The notes under the pieces are model-generated. The model did not search any database, had not been told where the DNA came from, and saw only the letters and a program-made list of their open reading frames with translations. This document shows, one piece after another, positions 47,296-56,424 of a stretch of 59,457 nucleotides of DNA (its first letter is position 1; every line of letters starts with the position of its first letter). This stretch comes from an uncultured Bacteroides sp. (GTDB lineage: Bacteria > Bacteroidota > Bacteroidia > Bacteroidales > Bacteroidaceae): contig CAUEFX010000017.1 in assembly GCA_958477465.1 (NCBI GenBank), positions 1-59,457 of the forward strand. Reading direction: 5' to 3'. Both the position numbers and the translations under genes were made by a program.

Positions 47296-48750
47296 ATGGG
47301 GGAATCATCACTTAAAGAGAAAACAGCGAAAGGACTATTCTGGGGAGGATTCAGCAACGCCGCACAGCAGTTGTTGAATCTGGGCTTCGGAATAGTCCTT
47401 GCCCGTTTACTGGATGCTTCCGACTATGGTATGATCGGTATGCTTACTATTTTCTCTGCCATAGCCAATACGTTGCAGGAGAGCGGATTTACCGTAGCGT
47501 TGGCCAATAAACAGAAAGTGAGCCATGAAGACTACAATGCCGTATTCTGGTTTAGCATACTCATGGGAGCCGGTATATATACCCTGCTCTTCTTCTGTGC
47601 TCCCCTTATTGCCGACTTTTACAACAATCCCAACCTCATACCGCTGGCACGGTATGTTTTTCTCGGTTTCCTCATATCCAGTACGGCAACAGCCCACAGT
47701 GCATATCTGTTCCGGAATCTGATGGTAAAACAGAGGACTATGGCACAGATACCCGCATTGTTGTTGTCGGGAACGGTAGGCATCCTCATGGCATACAATG
47801 GAATGTCTTATTGGGGTATAGCCACACAATCCCTGACATTCATCGCTGTCGTGAATCTCTCACTCTGGTACTTTTCTCCGTGGAGACCGACCTTTCACAT
47901 TAATTTCCGGCCACTGAAATCCATATTCGGCTTCAGTAGTAAGATATTGGTGACCAACATCTTTACACAAGCCAATAACAACATCCTGTCTACCCTGTTG
48001 GGGCGTTTCTTCACGGAACAGGAAGTGGGCTACTACACCCAGTCCAATAAATGGAATACGATGGGATACACCTTCATCTGCGGCACGGTAAACAGCGTAG
48101 CACAACCCGTTCTGGCAGAAGTATCCAATGATCCGGTACGCCAGTTGGCCGTTTTGCGGAAAATGCTCCGTTTTACTGCATTCCTATCCTTTTCGGCCAT
48201 GTTGGGACTGGCGTCCATCGCTCATGAATTTATCGTTATCACCATTACGGAGAAATGGCTTCCTTGTGTCCCGATGTTACAGATGCTCTGTATTTGGGGG
48301 GCGTTCATGCCCATCACCACCCTATACTCCAATCTGGTCATCAGTAAGGGAAAGCCCAATATCTACATGTGGAACACCATCGCATTTAGCCTGCTACAAC
48401 TGACTGTAATGCTTGTGAGTTATCCTTACGGCATTGCAGTGATGATACAGTGCTTTGTCTGCCTCAATATTCTCTGGGTACCCGTATGGCAGTATTTTGT
48501 ATGGAGAGAAATACGCTTAAGTTTATGGATGGCGCTGAAAGACATACTCCCATTTGCCCTCATCGCATCGGCAACCATGGCAATCACCTGGTATGTGACA
48601 AGCGGTATTTCAAACCTGTATCTGTTATTAGCTGCCAAAATAGGAGTCAGTGCCGTACTTTATTGCTTGCTGATGTGGGGAAGCCGTGTTGCCATTTTCA
48701 AGGAAAGCCTTCAGTTCATCGGCAAAAAACTACCCGGAAAAAAGATATAA
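47296..48750 (+). CDS. Polysaccharide flippase, MOP/PST superfamily (Wzx/WzxC-like)
   Basis: A 484-residue inner-membrane protein with about 12-14 hydrophobic helices. The start (KTAKGLFWGGFSNAAQQLLNLGFGIVLARLLDASDYGMIGM) is the typical N-terminus of lipopolysaccharide or capsule flippases of the WzxC type, which move lipid-linked glycan across the inner membrane. It is the first gene of a glycan-assembly cluster with five glycosyltransferases. No Wzy polymerase or Wza/Wzc export proteins are in the window, so the product may be a non-polymeric glycan such as an LPS outer core, or the other genes may lie elsewhere. Confidence 0.9.
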   Translation: MGESSLKEKTAKGLFWGGFSNAAQQLLNLGFGIVLARLLDASDYGMIGMLTIFSAIANTLQESGFTVALANKQKVSHEDYNAVFWFSILMGAGIYTLLFFCAPLIADFYNNPNLIPLARYVFLGFLISSTATAHSAYLFRNLMVKQRTMAQIPALLLSGTVGILMAYNGMSYWGIATQSLTFIAVVNLSLWYFSPWRPTFHINFRPLKSIFGFSSKILVTNIFTQANNNILSTLLGRFFTEQEVGYYTQSNKWNTMGYTFICGTVNSVAQPVLAEVSNDPVRQLAVLRKMLRFTAFLSFSAMLGLASIAHEFIVITITEKWLPCVPMLQMLCIWGAFMPITTLYSNLVISKGKPNIYMWNTIAFSLLQLTVMLVSYPYGIAVMIQCFVCLNILWVPVWQYFVWREIRLSLWMALKDILPFALIASATMAITWYVTSGISNLYLLLAAKIGVSAVLYCLLMWGSRVAIFKESLQFIGKKLPGKKI

Positions 48751-48795
48751 TATGAAGCAGGAAGAAAATCAGTCAATCCTCCAAAAACAGAAGAA

Positions 48796-49701
48796 ATGAA
48801 CCGGATCGCCTATATTATTTCAGTTTACAAAGACGCTCCTCACCTGTTACGCCTTATCCGGGCGCTGGATGAGGATGCCGATTTCTACGTACACATTGAC
48901 CGGAAAGCGGACAGCCGACCATTCAAAGAGCTGCTGCCGGAAGGAAAGGTTACCTTTGTACAGAGCCATTGGGTGAGCTGGGGAGGCTGGGAACAAGTGG
49001 AATATCAGAAAGAGCTGCTGGCTGCCGTACTGCACAGTGGCATAGAGTACACACGTGTGGTATGCTTAAGCGGTCAGGACTACCCTCTGTGGTCGAACAG
49101 AGAAATCCACCGGTACTTCGAAGAACACCGGGATACGGAATTTATCATGGGCATGAACCTGACCCGCTCCGCCGACAAACGGCAAATTGCCAAAATCGTG
49201 TACTACCACTTTTTCCGCGACCTGAAATGGAAGAACCTTTGGTTGAAGAATAAGTTCATTGTGGCATCGCGCCACCTGATGAAATGGCTTCCTATACGGA
49301 AGTCCCCTACCGTACGGATCGGCAATAAGGAAAGTGATGTATATTGCGGCTCGGATTATTGGGGGATCACCCTGCCATGTGCACAATACGTTTATGAGAA
49401 ACTGTGTACCGAGAAGGAGTTGGTACGCTATTTCAAGACAAGTTTCGTACCCAGCGAATTGTGTATACAGACGCTCGTATTCAATTCTCCCTTTGCCACC
49501 CGTGCATTGTCCGTAGAAGGGGGATATAGAGGACTCGCCTCCCTCACCCCCTTACATTATATTATATATGGGAAATCCATCAAGGTACTGACTTTGGAGG
49601 ATTGGAACGCACTGCAATCATCCGGCAAGATGTTTTGCCGGAAAGTAGTGAGCGGCGCATCAGATTCTCTCGTCAAAATCATTGAAACAGAACGAAACTG
49701 A
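48796..49701 (+). CDS. Glycosyltransferase, GT14 (core-2/I-branching type)
   Basis: A 301-residue enzyme of the family that includes beta-1,6-N-acetylglucosaminyltransferases. Features: IAYIISVYKDAPHLLRLIRALDEDADFYVHIDRKAD at the N-terminus with the nucleotide-sugar region, CLSGQDYPLWSN in the middle (residues about 91-102) and GSDYWGITLP (about 190-199) towards the C-terminus. In bacteria such enzymes add GlcNAc or a related sugar to surface glycans; the donor here is not known. It is cytoplasmic or membrane-associated. The gene starts 45 bases after the flippase gene, in the same direction. Confidence 0.88.
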   Translation: MNRIAYIISVYKDAPHLLRLIRALDEDADFYVHIDRKADSRPFKELLPEGKVTFVQSHWVSWGGWEQVEYQKELLAAVLHSGIEYTRVVCLSGQDYPLWSNREIHRYFEEHRDTEFIMGMNLTRSADKRQIAKIVYYHFFRDLKWKNLWLKNKFIVASRHLMKWLPIRKSPTVRIGNKESDVYCGSDYWGITLPCAQYVYEKLCTEKELVRYFKTSFVPSELCIQTLVFNSPFATRALSVEGGYRGLASLTPLHYIIYGKSIKVLTLEDWNALQSSGKMFCRKVVSGASDSLVKIIETERN

Positions 49702-49708
49702 AATTGTC

Positions 49709-50644
49709 ATGAAAATATTAGTCATCATCGTATCCTATAACTTTGAACGCTGGATAGACCGCTGCCTGAACAGCCTCCGCCAATCAGAGCAGCGGGCGGA
49801 TGTCGTTGTGATAGACAATGCTTCGCAAGACCGTACCGTCTCACTCATCGAAAGCCGTTATCCCGAAGTCCGCCTTATCAAAAGCAAGAAGAACCTCGGG
49901 TTCGGACGCGCCAACAACATCGGCATGAAGATCGCCCTGGAAGAGGGGTACGATGCCGTTTTTCTATTGAACCAAGATGCCTGGATCGACCCCAAAGTAC
50001 TTGGAGAACTGAGCAAACTGAGCCAGAGTCATCCTCATTACGGTATCCTTTCACCCGTGCATCTGACCGGTTCGGGAGAGAAACTGGAGCAAGGTTTTGC
50101 CGGCTATTCCGGGCTCAGCAGCCTGGAAGAGGTGAAAGAACAGGCATTGAAAATCCGGCAAAAGACAAACGGACAGTCCGGCCTCATCCCTCTGTCTTTT
50201 ATCAATGCCGCTTTCTGGATGATTCCGACCTCCGTACTACGCCGGGTAGGCGGTTTCTGCCCGCTATTCTACCACTACGGAGAAGATGGGGATTATGTCA
50301 ATCGTCTGCGCCACTACGGCTATCTCGTCGGATATTCACCTACCGTATTCGGCTGTCACGATCGGGAATACCGCCAGGTAAGCCATGAAGCCTGGTTGCG
50401 TTCCGAACAGATTTATCTGCTGACGGAATATGTCAACATCAACTACTCTTTTCCGAAAGCCTTCGGATATGGGGTGCTGGCCGGAATCAAGAAGTCCCTG
50501 GAAGTGCTGATGAAGAAAGACATACGGACCAGCATCGCCTACATCGGGATCACGTGCCGCCTGCTGGGACGGACACGGGAAGTGCTGCACTATCGCAAAG
50601 CAAACCTCAACCATCAGAAAAGCGCTTTATACCTGACGGATTAA
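49709..50644 (+). CDS. Glycosyltransferase, GT2 (rhamnosyltransferase-like)
   Basis: A 311-residue GT-A fold enzyme of family 2. The N-terminus has KILVIIVSYNFERWIDRCLNSL and DVVVIDNASQDRTVSL, FLLNQDAW stands where the DxD metal motif is expected, and HYGEDGDYVNRLRHYGY contains the ED-type catalytic segment. The general pattern is that of rhamnosyl- and galactofuranosyl-type transferases (GT2_5-like), but the donor cannot be called. An upstream in-frame TTG at 49682 overlaps the previous gene; the ATG at 49709, 7 bases after that stop, is preferred. The two genes are surely co-transcribed. Confidence 0.9.
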   Translation: MKILVIIVSYNFERWIDRCLNSLRQSEQRADVVVIDNASQDRTVSLIESRYPEVRLIKSKKNLGFGRANNIGMKIALEEGYDAVFLLNQDAWIDPKVLGELSKLSQSHPHYGILSPVHLTGSGEKLEQGFAGYSGLSSLEEVKEQALKIRQKTNGQSGLIPLSFINAAFWMIPTSVLRRVGGFCPLFYHYGEDGDYVNRLRHYGYLVGYSPTVFGCHDREYRQVSHEAWLRSEQIYLLTEYVNINYSFPKAFGYGVLAGIKKSLEVLMKKDIRTSIAYIGITCRLLGRTREVLHYRKANLNHQKSALYLTD

Positions 50645-50678
50645 TGCCTGCTGCTTCTCCCCGAAACATATAAACAAA

Positions 50679-50708
50679 AATATCGGGACCGGCAAAAGCC
50701 TTGTAAGA
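50679..50708 (-). repeat. 30-nt copy of part of the UDP-sugar dehydrogenase gene
   Basis: These 30 bases match 50843-50872, inside the 3' part of the dehydrogenase gene, at 26 of 30 positions; all four differences are transitions. The minus-strand reading is SYKAFAGPDI against SHKAFAGLDI in the enzyme. It lies just after the dehydrogenase stop codon and looks like the remnant of a second copy. Confidence 0.6.
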
Positions 50709-50761
50709 TAAAACAAATACGTTTTGATTTTTTATCAGAGGGGGCAAGAAGATAGTGGAGT

Positions 50762-52036
50762 CTACAACCTGCCATCAATTATTTCAACCGGAAGCGTTCC
50801 TTTCACGTCATATATCACACCATTCTCACGTACCAACCCTTTAATGTCGAGACCGGCAAAGGCCTTGTGAGAGACTGCTTGTATAACTGCATCGTACTTG
50901 CTTGAAGTGATACCATCCAAGGTGCTTACTATTCTGATTCCATATTCATGTGCCACAGCAGAAGCATCGGCCCACGGATCATAGACCGTGATATTAGAGG
51001 TATACTCTTTCAGAGTGACATAGATATCAATCACTTTCGTGTTACGGATATCCGGACAGTTTTCTTTGAAAGTCACCCCCCAAATAAGGATATCGGCATC
51101 TTTTACCAATACCCCTTTCTTATTCATCAGCTTTATCACCTGCCCGGCCACATACTCTCCCATGCCGTCATTCAACCGGCGCGCTGCGGACATAATGCGT
51201 GGAAGCACCCCGTACACCTGCGCTTTCTGAATCAGATAATAAGGGTCCACACTAATACAGTGACCGCCTACCAGACCCGGTTTCAACTTAATAAAGTTCC
51301 ATTTGGAGGCTGCCGCTTCAATCACATCATTCGTATCAATCCCCATCGCATTGAATATCTTCGCAATCTCATTTATGAATGCAATATTGACATCCCTTTG
51401 AGAATTCTCTATGATCTTAGAGGCTTCGGCCACCTTTATGGAAGGGGCCTTATGCGTTCCGTTCACCAGTACGGAATTATAAACACGATCTACGATATCG
51501 GCCACTTCGGGAGTAGATCCGGAAGTCACCTTCTTTATTTTCTCTACCGTATGTTCCTTATCACCCGGATTGATTCTCTCGGGAGAATATCCTGCGAAGA
51601 AATCCACATTGAATTTCAGCCCTGAAACAGCTTCCACCACCGGCAAACACTCTTCTTCCGTCACTCCCGGATACACTGTAGATTCATAAACCACGATATC
51701 CCCTTTGGAGATAACCTTGCCCACCGTAGTACTCGCCCCGATCAAAGGGGTCAGGTCCGGCCGGTTGTTCACATCGACAGGGGTAGGCACAGCGACGATA
51801 TAAAAATTACAATCTTTGATCATCTCGAGATCCGAAGTACAAACAAATCCGTTCGCCAACGCCTCCTGCAACAGATGATCCGGAACTTCCAATGTAGCAT
51901 CATGCCCTTGCATCAACCGCTCCACCCGGCTTTGGTTCATATCAAATCCAATCGTCTCGTATTTCGTTGAAAGTAAGCGGGCCAAAGGCAACCCTACATA
52001 TCCCAAACCTATCACACAGATTTTAATTTTATCCAT
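50762..52036 (-). CDS. UDP-N-acetyl-hexosamine/hexose 6-dehydrogenase (TviB/WbpO-like)
   Basis: A 424-residue nucleotide-sugar dehydrogenase that oxidises C6 of a UDP-sugar with two NAD to give a uronic acid. The NAD site is GLGYVG (10-15), the substrate-side residues include ESTVYPGVTEEECLP, and the catalytic cysteine is Cys260 in GGHCISVDPYYL. The sequence is closer to the Vi-antigen TviB/WbpO type (UDP-GlcNAc or UDP-GalNAc to the aminuronate) than to UDP-glucose dehydrogenases. It is on the minus strand within a plus-strand glycan cluster, which would let it be expressed apart. It likely supplies a uronate for the surface glycan made by the neighbouring transferases. Confidence 0.93.
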   Translation of the reverse strand: MDKIKICVIGLGYVGLPLARLLSTKYETIGFDMNQSRVERLMQGHDATLEVPDHLLQEALANGFVCTSDLEMIKDCNFYIVAVPTPVDVNNRPDLTPLIGASTTVGKVISKGDIVVYESTVYPGVTEEECLPVVEAVSGLKFNVDFFAGYSPERINPGDKEHTVEKIKKVTSGSTPEVADIVDRVYNSVLVNGTHKAPSIKVAEASKIIENSQRDVNIAFINEIAKIFNAMGIDTNDVIEAAASKWNFIKLKPGLVGGHCISVDPYYLIQKAQVYGVLPRIMSAARRLNDGMGEYVAGQVIKLMNKKGVLVKDADILIWGVTFKENCPDIRNTKVIDIYVTLKEYTSNITVYDPWADASAVAHEYGIRIVSTLDGITSSKYDAVIQAVSHKAFAGLDIKGLVRENGVIYDVKGTLPVEIIDGRL

Positions 52037-52158
52037 ATCGTCTACCTATCGTTATAGCCTGCCTTCGTCTGCCGGCCGGCAATCGCCCTGCAATAATCGC
52101 AAAGTTTTCGGAGATATTCAAACGTTTCTCTAAAAAAATAACTAATTTTACATCCGTT

Positions 52159-53232
52159 ATGAAAGTATGCTGCCTCTTCAACATTGCTCCAAGCTATCGG
52201 AAAGCTATCTATAAGCTTATGCAGGCCGAACTGGATGTGGATATCTACTGCGGAGATCACTCCGTAGAAGGAATAACCTTACTCCCACTGAACAACGAAC
52301 TGTCCAACGTGTATCGCGGTAAAAAACTTATATGGCAGAAAGGAGCGATACGGCGAGCCTTTGCCAAAAGATACGACGCCTATATCCTTACCGGAAATGC
52401 CGGCATCCGGTCCAACTGGATCATTGCGCTACTGGCAAGACTGACAGGAAGAAAAGTATATCTGTGGACACACGGGCCAAAAGGCAACGAGAGCCGCCTG
52501 GAGCGCTACAAAAACCTTTGGTATCTGCGCCTGGCCGGCAATGCACTGCTTTACGGCGAGAAAGCACAAAAACGCCTGGCGCAATACGGGTTCACACATA
52601 CAACGGTCATCTATAACTCACTCGATTATGACAGCCAACTGGCCATACGCAATCAAATAAAGAACAGCTCTCTGCTACAGGATCATTTCAAGAACGGTCT
52701 GCCCGCAATATGCTATTTAGGAAGAGTCATTGCAAACAAAAAGATAGACATGCTGCTCGAAGCAATGAAGGGAACCGAATGTAATCTGATCATCATAGGC
52801 AGTGGCCCCGAAGAGCAGAAATTACGCGATATGGCTACTGCACTCGGCATTACGGACAGGGTATGGTTTTATGGAGAATGTTACGATGAGACTCTTATCG
52901 GAACCGTGCTGAAAAATTGCAACGCCACGGTCAATCCGTCGAGCATCGGCCTCACGGCAATGCACTCGCTCATGTTCGGAACACCGGTTATCACCCATGA
53001 CGACCACATCAGCCAGTCGCCCGAAGCCGAAGCGATAGTAGAAGGAGTGAGCGGTTATTATTATCGCAACGGCAGTGTAGACAGTCTTCGCCAGACCATC
53101 CGACAGGCCATCGGCAGCCCAAAAGACAGTGAAGCATGCTACGAAATAATCGAAAAGAAGTATAACCCACACGCACAGATAGAGATACTCAAGAAGGTTT
53201 TCGGCGGCAAGAAACCACAGGAAGCCGGTTGA
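52159..53232 (+). CDS. Glycosyltransferase, GT4 family
   Basis: A 357-residue GT-B fold enzyme. The N-terminal half (CCLFNIAPSYRKAIYKLM, DVDIYCGDHSVEG) is acceptor-binding, and the C-terminal half has the GT4 pattern: ICYLGRVIANKKIDMLLEAM, LIIIGSGPEEQKLRDMATALGI and the E-x7-E-like region SPEAEAIVEGVSGYYY. The acceptor and donor are unknown. Its gene is divergent from the dehydrogenase gene with a 122-base spacer. It is followed by a second GT4 gene with a 92-base gap. Confidence 0.9.
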   Translation: MKVCCLFNIAPSYRKAIYKLMQAELDVDIYCGDHSVEGITLLPLNNELSNVYRGKKLIWQKGAIRRAFAKRYDAYILTGNAGIRSNWIIALLARLTGRKVYLWTHGPKGNESRLERYKNLWYLRLAGNALLYGEKAQKRLAQYGFTHTTVIYNSLDYDSQLAIRNQIKNSSLLQDHFKNGLPAICYLGRVIANKKIDMLLEAMKGTECNLIIIGSGPEEQKLRDMATALGITDRVWFYGECYDETLIGTVLKNCNATVNPSSIGLTAMHSLMFGTPVITHDDHISQSPEAEAIVEGVSGYYYRNGSVDSLRQTIRQAIGSPKDSEACYEIIEKKYNPHAQIEILKKVFGGKKPQEAG

Positions 53233-53299
53233 ATCAAAAAAAGGTATTAACGGAGCATAAACTTACCGCAGGAAGAGTTAATTTCTCACAGAAAACCGC

Positions 53300-53307
53300 T
53301 ACTTTTG
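53300..53307 (+). promoter_or_regulatory. -7 box for the second GT4 gene
   Basis: TACTTTTG matches TAnnTTTG and lies 17 bases before the ATG at 53325. It supports that ATG over the longer open frame that begins with TTG at 53229, because transcription would start after the TTG. The -33 box is not evident. Confidence 0.45.
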
Positions 53308-53324
53308 CCAAAACATTCAGGCAC

Positions 53325-54590
53325 ATGAGAGTATTGATCATTAATACATCCGAACGTATCGGCGGGGCAGCCGTGGCCGCCAGCCGGCTTATGGAATCCC
53401 TGAAGAACAACGGGATTAAAGCGAAAATGCTGGTACGCGACAAACAGACCAATCAGATAAGCGTCGTTCGTCTTGAACGCAACTGGCTGACAGTGTGGAA
53501 ATTTATGTGGGAGCGCATCGTCATCTGGAAAGCCAACCATTTCCGGAAAAACAATCTTTTTGCAGTAGACATAGCCAACACCGGAACGGATATTACCACT
53601 CTGCCCGAGTTTACGCAGGCAGACATCATCCATTTACATTGGATCAATCAGGGAATGCTCTCGCTGAAAGATATACGCCGGATATTGGAGTCGGGTAAAC
53701 CGGTGGTATGGACCATGCACGACATGTGGCCTTCTACCGGCATCTGCCATCACGCCCGTGAATGTACCAACTATCAGCAGGAGTGCCATCACTGCCAGTT
53801 CCTGTACACCGGAGGCAGCAAGAAAGACCTGTCCACCCGGATATTCAACAAAAAAAAGGCGCTTTACCAACAAGCCTCCATAACCTTTGTCACTTGCAGC
53901 CATTGGCTGGAAGAAAGGGCGAAAAGCAGCGCTTTGCTGCGCAACCAGACTGTCATAAGCATCCCCAACCCGATCAATACCAATCTGTTCAAACCACGCA
54001 ACAAAAAAGAAGCCCGCATACACTGCAAGTTGCCCCAGGAAGGGAAACTGCTCTTGTTCGGTTCTGTCAAGATCACAGACAAGCGTAAGGGGATAGATTA
54101 CCTGATCGAGTCGTGCAAATTGCTCGCCGAGAAGCATCCGGAACTGAAAACATCATTGGGGGTCGTGGCGTTTGGCAACCAGTCGCAACAACTGGCCCCT
54201 CTGCTTCCTTTCCCCGTTTATGCATTCGAGTACATCAGCAATGAACACGATCTGGTGAATATATACAATGCCGTCGACCTATTTGTCACCCCTTCTCTGG
54301 AAGAGAATCTGCCGAACACGATTATGGAAGCAATGGCATGCGGCATTCCGTGTGTAGGCTTCAATGTGGGCGGGATACCGGAAATGATAGATCATCTGCA
54401 CAATGGATATGTGGCGCAATACAAATCATCTGCGGACTTTGCCAATGGCATTTATTGGGCATTGGAGGAGTCGGAATATCCGATTCTGTCTGAACAGGCC
54501 TGCCGGAAAGCCGTCTCGCACTATTCGGAAAGCCACATAGCCAAAAGATACATCGAGGTTTACAATAAAATCACAGGAAAGTATGCATAG
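53325..54590 (+). CDS. Glycosyltransferase, GT4 family (colanic-acid WcaC-like pattern)
   Basis: A 421-residue GT-B enzyme. The start (MRVLIINTSERIGGAAVAASRLMESL) with the glycine-rich loop, DIIHLHWINQGMLS, the segment VVWTMHDMWPSTGICHHARECTNY with several Cys/His, and the C-terminal LFVTPSLEENLPNTIMEAMACGIPCVGF are the typical pattern of GT4 enzymes that decorate exopolysaccharides and LPS; relatives include WcaC-type fucosyl- or galactosyltransferases. The open frame begins at a TTG overlapping the previous stop, but ATG at 53325 is the start of the conserved region. Its last 8 bases overlap the next GT2 gene, so the two are translationally coupled. Confidence 0.9.
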   Translation: MRVLIINTSERIGGAAVAASRLMESLKNNGIKAKMLVRDKQTNQISVVRLERNWLTVWKFMWERIVIWKANHFRKNNLFAVDIANTGTDITTLPEFTQADIIHLHWINQGMLSLKDIRRILESGKPVVWTMHDMWPSTGICHHARECTNYQQECHHCQFLYTGGSKKDLSTRIFNKKKALYQQASITFVTCSHWLEERAKSSALLRNQTVISIPNPINTNLFKPRNKKEARIHCKLPQEGKLLLFGSVKITDKRKGIDYLIESCKLLAEKHPELKTSLGVVAFGNQSQQLAPLLPFPVYAFEYISNEHDLVNIYNAVDLFVTPSLEENLPNTIMEAMACGIPCVGFNVGGIPEMIDHLHNGYVAQYKSSADFANGIYWALEESEYPILSEQACRKAVSHYSESHIAKRYIEVYNKITGKYA

Positions 54591-55332
54591 CAATCGCCAT
54601 ACGCCTAAAATATCGGTCATCACCGTGACATACAATGCCGGAGAGGTCTTAGAGGATACCATACAAAGTGTCATCTCGCAAACGTACCATCATGTGGAGT
54701 ACATCCTTGTGGACGGTGCATCGAAAGACAATACAATGGCCATTGCAAACCGGTATGGGGAACGGATTCATAAGATTGTCAGCGAACCGGACAAAGGATT
54801 GTATGACGCAATGAATAAGGGGATTTCACTCGCCACGGGAGATTATCTCTGCTTTCTCAATGCAGGCGACAGCTTCCATGAGGATGACACCTTGCAACAA
54901 GTGGTGCACTCGATCACCGAAAGCGAATTGCCGGATGTGCTGTATGGTGAAACGGCCATCGTAGACAAGAACGGCCACTTCCTGCGCATGCGACGCCTTT
55001 CCGCTCCGGAAGTGTTGACATGGAAAAGCTTCAAACAGGGGATGCTGGTATGTCATCAGGCTTTTCTCGCACGACATACGGTGGTAGAACCTTACGACTT
55101 GCAGTACCGCTTTTCCGCCGACTTCGACTGGTGTATCCGCGTGATGAAAAAAGCACGGAGCTTGCATAATACCCACTTGACCTTGATCGACTATCTGGAC
55201 GAAGGAATGACCACCCAAAACCGGAAAGCATCGCTTCGCGAACGTTTCCGTATCATGACACGCCACTATGGGATAGCAAGTACCGTGTTTCACCATATCT
55301 GGTTCGTACTTCGTGCAATCCTCAAGAAATAA
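54583..55332 (+). CDS. Glycosyltransferase, GT2 (WcaA/WcaE-like)
   Basis: A 249-residue GT-A enzyme. Motifs: ISVITVTYNAGEVLEDTIQSVISQTYHHVEYILVDGASKD, PDKGLYDAMNKGISLATGDYLCFLNAGD (with the acceptor/metal region) and FSADFDWCIRVMKKA. This is the pattern of short GT2 enzymes such as WcaE of colanic acid synthesis. The product is cytoplasmic or membrane-associated. The ATG lies inside the end of the GT4 gene (8-base overlap). It is the last gene of the cluster; no terminator is obvious after it. Confidence 0.9.
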   Translation: MHSNRHTPKISVITVTYNAGEVLEDTIQSVISQTYHHVEYILVDGASKDNTMAIANRYGERIHKIVSEPDKGLYDAMNKGISLATGDYLCFLNAGDSFHEDDTLQQVVHSITESELPDVLYGETAIVDKNGHFLRMRRLSAPEVLTWKSFKQGMLVCHQAFLARHTVVEPYDLQYRFSADFDWCIRVMKKARSLHNTHLTLIDYLDEGMTTQNRKASLRERFRIMTRHYGIASTVFHHIWFVLRAILKK

Positions 55333-55439
55333 CAGTCTTCAGGAAACAACAATCCCTTAGGAATAAAACAGACTCTACAAGTGGTCTCATTTATGCACGG
55401 TCGTCAGCCGTCTTCCCAACGGTTGTTATTGAAACTAAG

Positions 55440-55505
55440 ACGGTATGTGACGATGAATGACACGGTATGTCACGCTGAATGGCACGGCACATGGCAATGA
55501 ACGAC
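55440..55505. repeat. Three tandem 22-bp imperfect repeats
   Basis: Units at 55440-55461, 55462-55483 and 55484-55505 follow the pattern ACGGTATGTGACGATGAATG with several changes in the third copy, and a partial fourth (ACGG) follows. The unit is not a multiple of three and lies between two convergent genes, so it is non-coding. Confidence 0.8.
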
Positions 55506-55515
55506 ACGGGAAGAA

Positions 55516-56214
55516 TCATACGCCCAATAGCTTCTGCAATTCTTCCACCCCCTCTGAAGCCCCCTTCTGAATCACATGTATCGGACGGGAAGTATGCGTA
55601 TCCACCGGTTTCGGATCAATCAGATAAACTTCAGCCTCACGGGGCACATAGTTCAACAGACCGGCAGCCGGATAGACATTCATCGATGTACCGATGATAA
55701 CGAATATATCGGCCTTCTCCACAAAATCAATAGCCGTCTCTATCTCCGGCACCGCTTCACCGAACCAGACGATGAACGGGCGGAGCTGCGAACCGTCACC
55801 GGCACAGTCTCCCATCCGGACTTCATATTCCTCCGGTTGAAGCTCTTTTATATAATGAGGATTGTTGGGATCGCGACTGGAGCAGACTTTCGTCAGTTCA
55901 CCATGCAGGTGTATAATGTGCGTGCTCCCTGCACGTTCATGCAGATTATCCACATTCTGGGTAATCACCGTCACATTGAAATATTTCTCCAAACCGGCCA
56001 GCAGTTCATGCCCGCGGTTCGGCTTCACATCCAGCAGTTGTTTCCGCCGTTCATTATAAAAATTTATAACCAGTTCCGGGTTGCGCGCATACCCCTCCGG
56101 AGTAGCCACCTGCTCCACCGGATACTTATCCCATAATCCGCCTGCATCACGAAAGGTACTGATACCGCTCTCCGCACTCATTCCGGCTCCGGATAAAACA
56201 ACCAAATTTTTCAT
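55516..56214 (-). CDS. cobB: NAD-dependent protein deacylase, Sir2 family
   Basis: A 232-residue sirtuin. It removes acyl groups from lysines with NAD. Motifs: GAGMSAESGISTFRDAGGLWDKY (NAD site), TQNVDNLHERAG (QNxD), HLHGEL with the catalytic His, IVWFGEAVPE, and IIGTSMNVYPAAGL. Only two cysteines lie in the zinc-module region (VCSSRD and GDCAGD) instead of the four in E. coli-type CobB, so structural zinc is probably absent. The frame is open to 56334, but ATG at 56214 (MKNLVVLSGAG) matches the family start; 56229 is possible. It is convergent with the glycan cluster. Confidence 0.92.
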   Translation of the reverse strand: MKNLVVLSGAGMSAESGISTFRDAGGLWDKYPVEQVATPEGYARNPELVINFYNERRKQLLDVKPNRGHELLAGLEKYFNVTVITQNVDNLHERAGSTHIIHLHGELTKVCSSRDPNNPHYIKELQPEEYEVRMGDCAGDGSQLRPFIVWFGEAVPEIETAIDFVEKADIFVIIGTSMNVYPAAGLLNYVPREAEVYLIDPKPVDTHTSRPIHVIQKGASEGVEELQKLLGV

Positions 56215-56424
56215 AACCTCCTCCTTCATTAACATATACATGAATATATTGGCTACAAAAATAGAATAGAATAACCGGATATCAAAGCCCGTATCTGCAT
56301 AATTCAAGTGTACCGGCAATGATAGTCGATTCATTTCTCCCCCATTGTCGCAATAAAAGTAGATAACTTATAAGACAATAAGAAATTTTAATTCCAAAAA
56401 AACCATTCATTCAAATAAAACACG

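Noticed and set aside
53229..53324. 32-residue N-terminal extension of the second GT4
   Set aside because: It begins with TTG overlapping the previous stop, and a -7 promoter box lies inside it; the family starts at the ATG at 53325.
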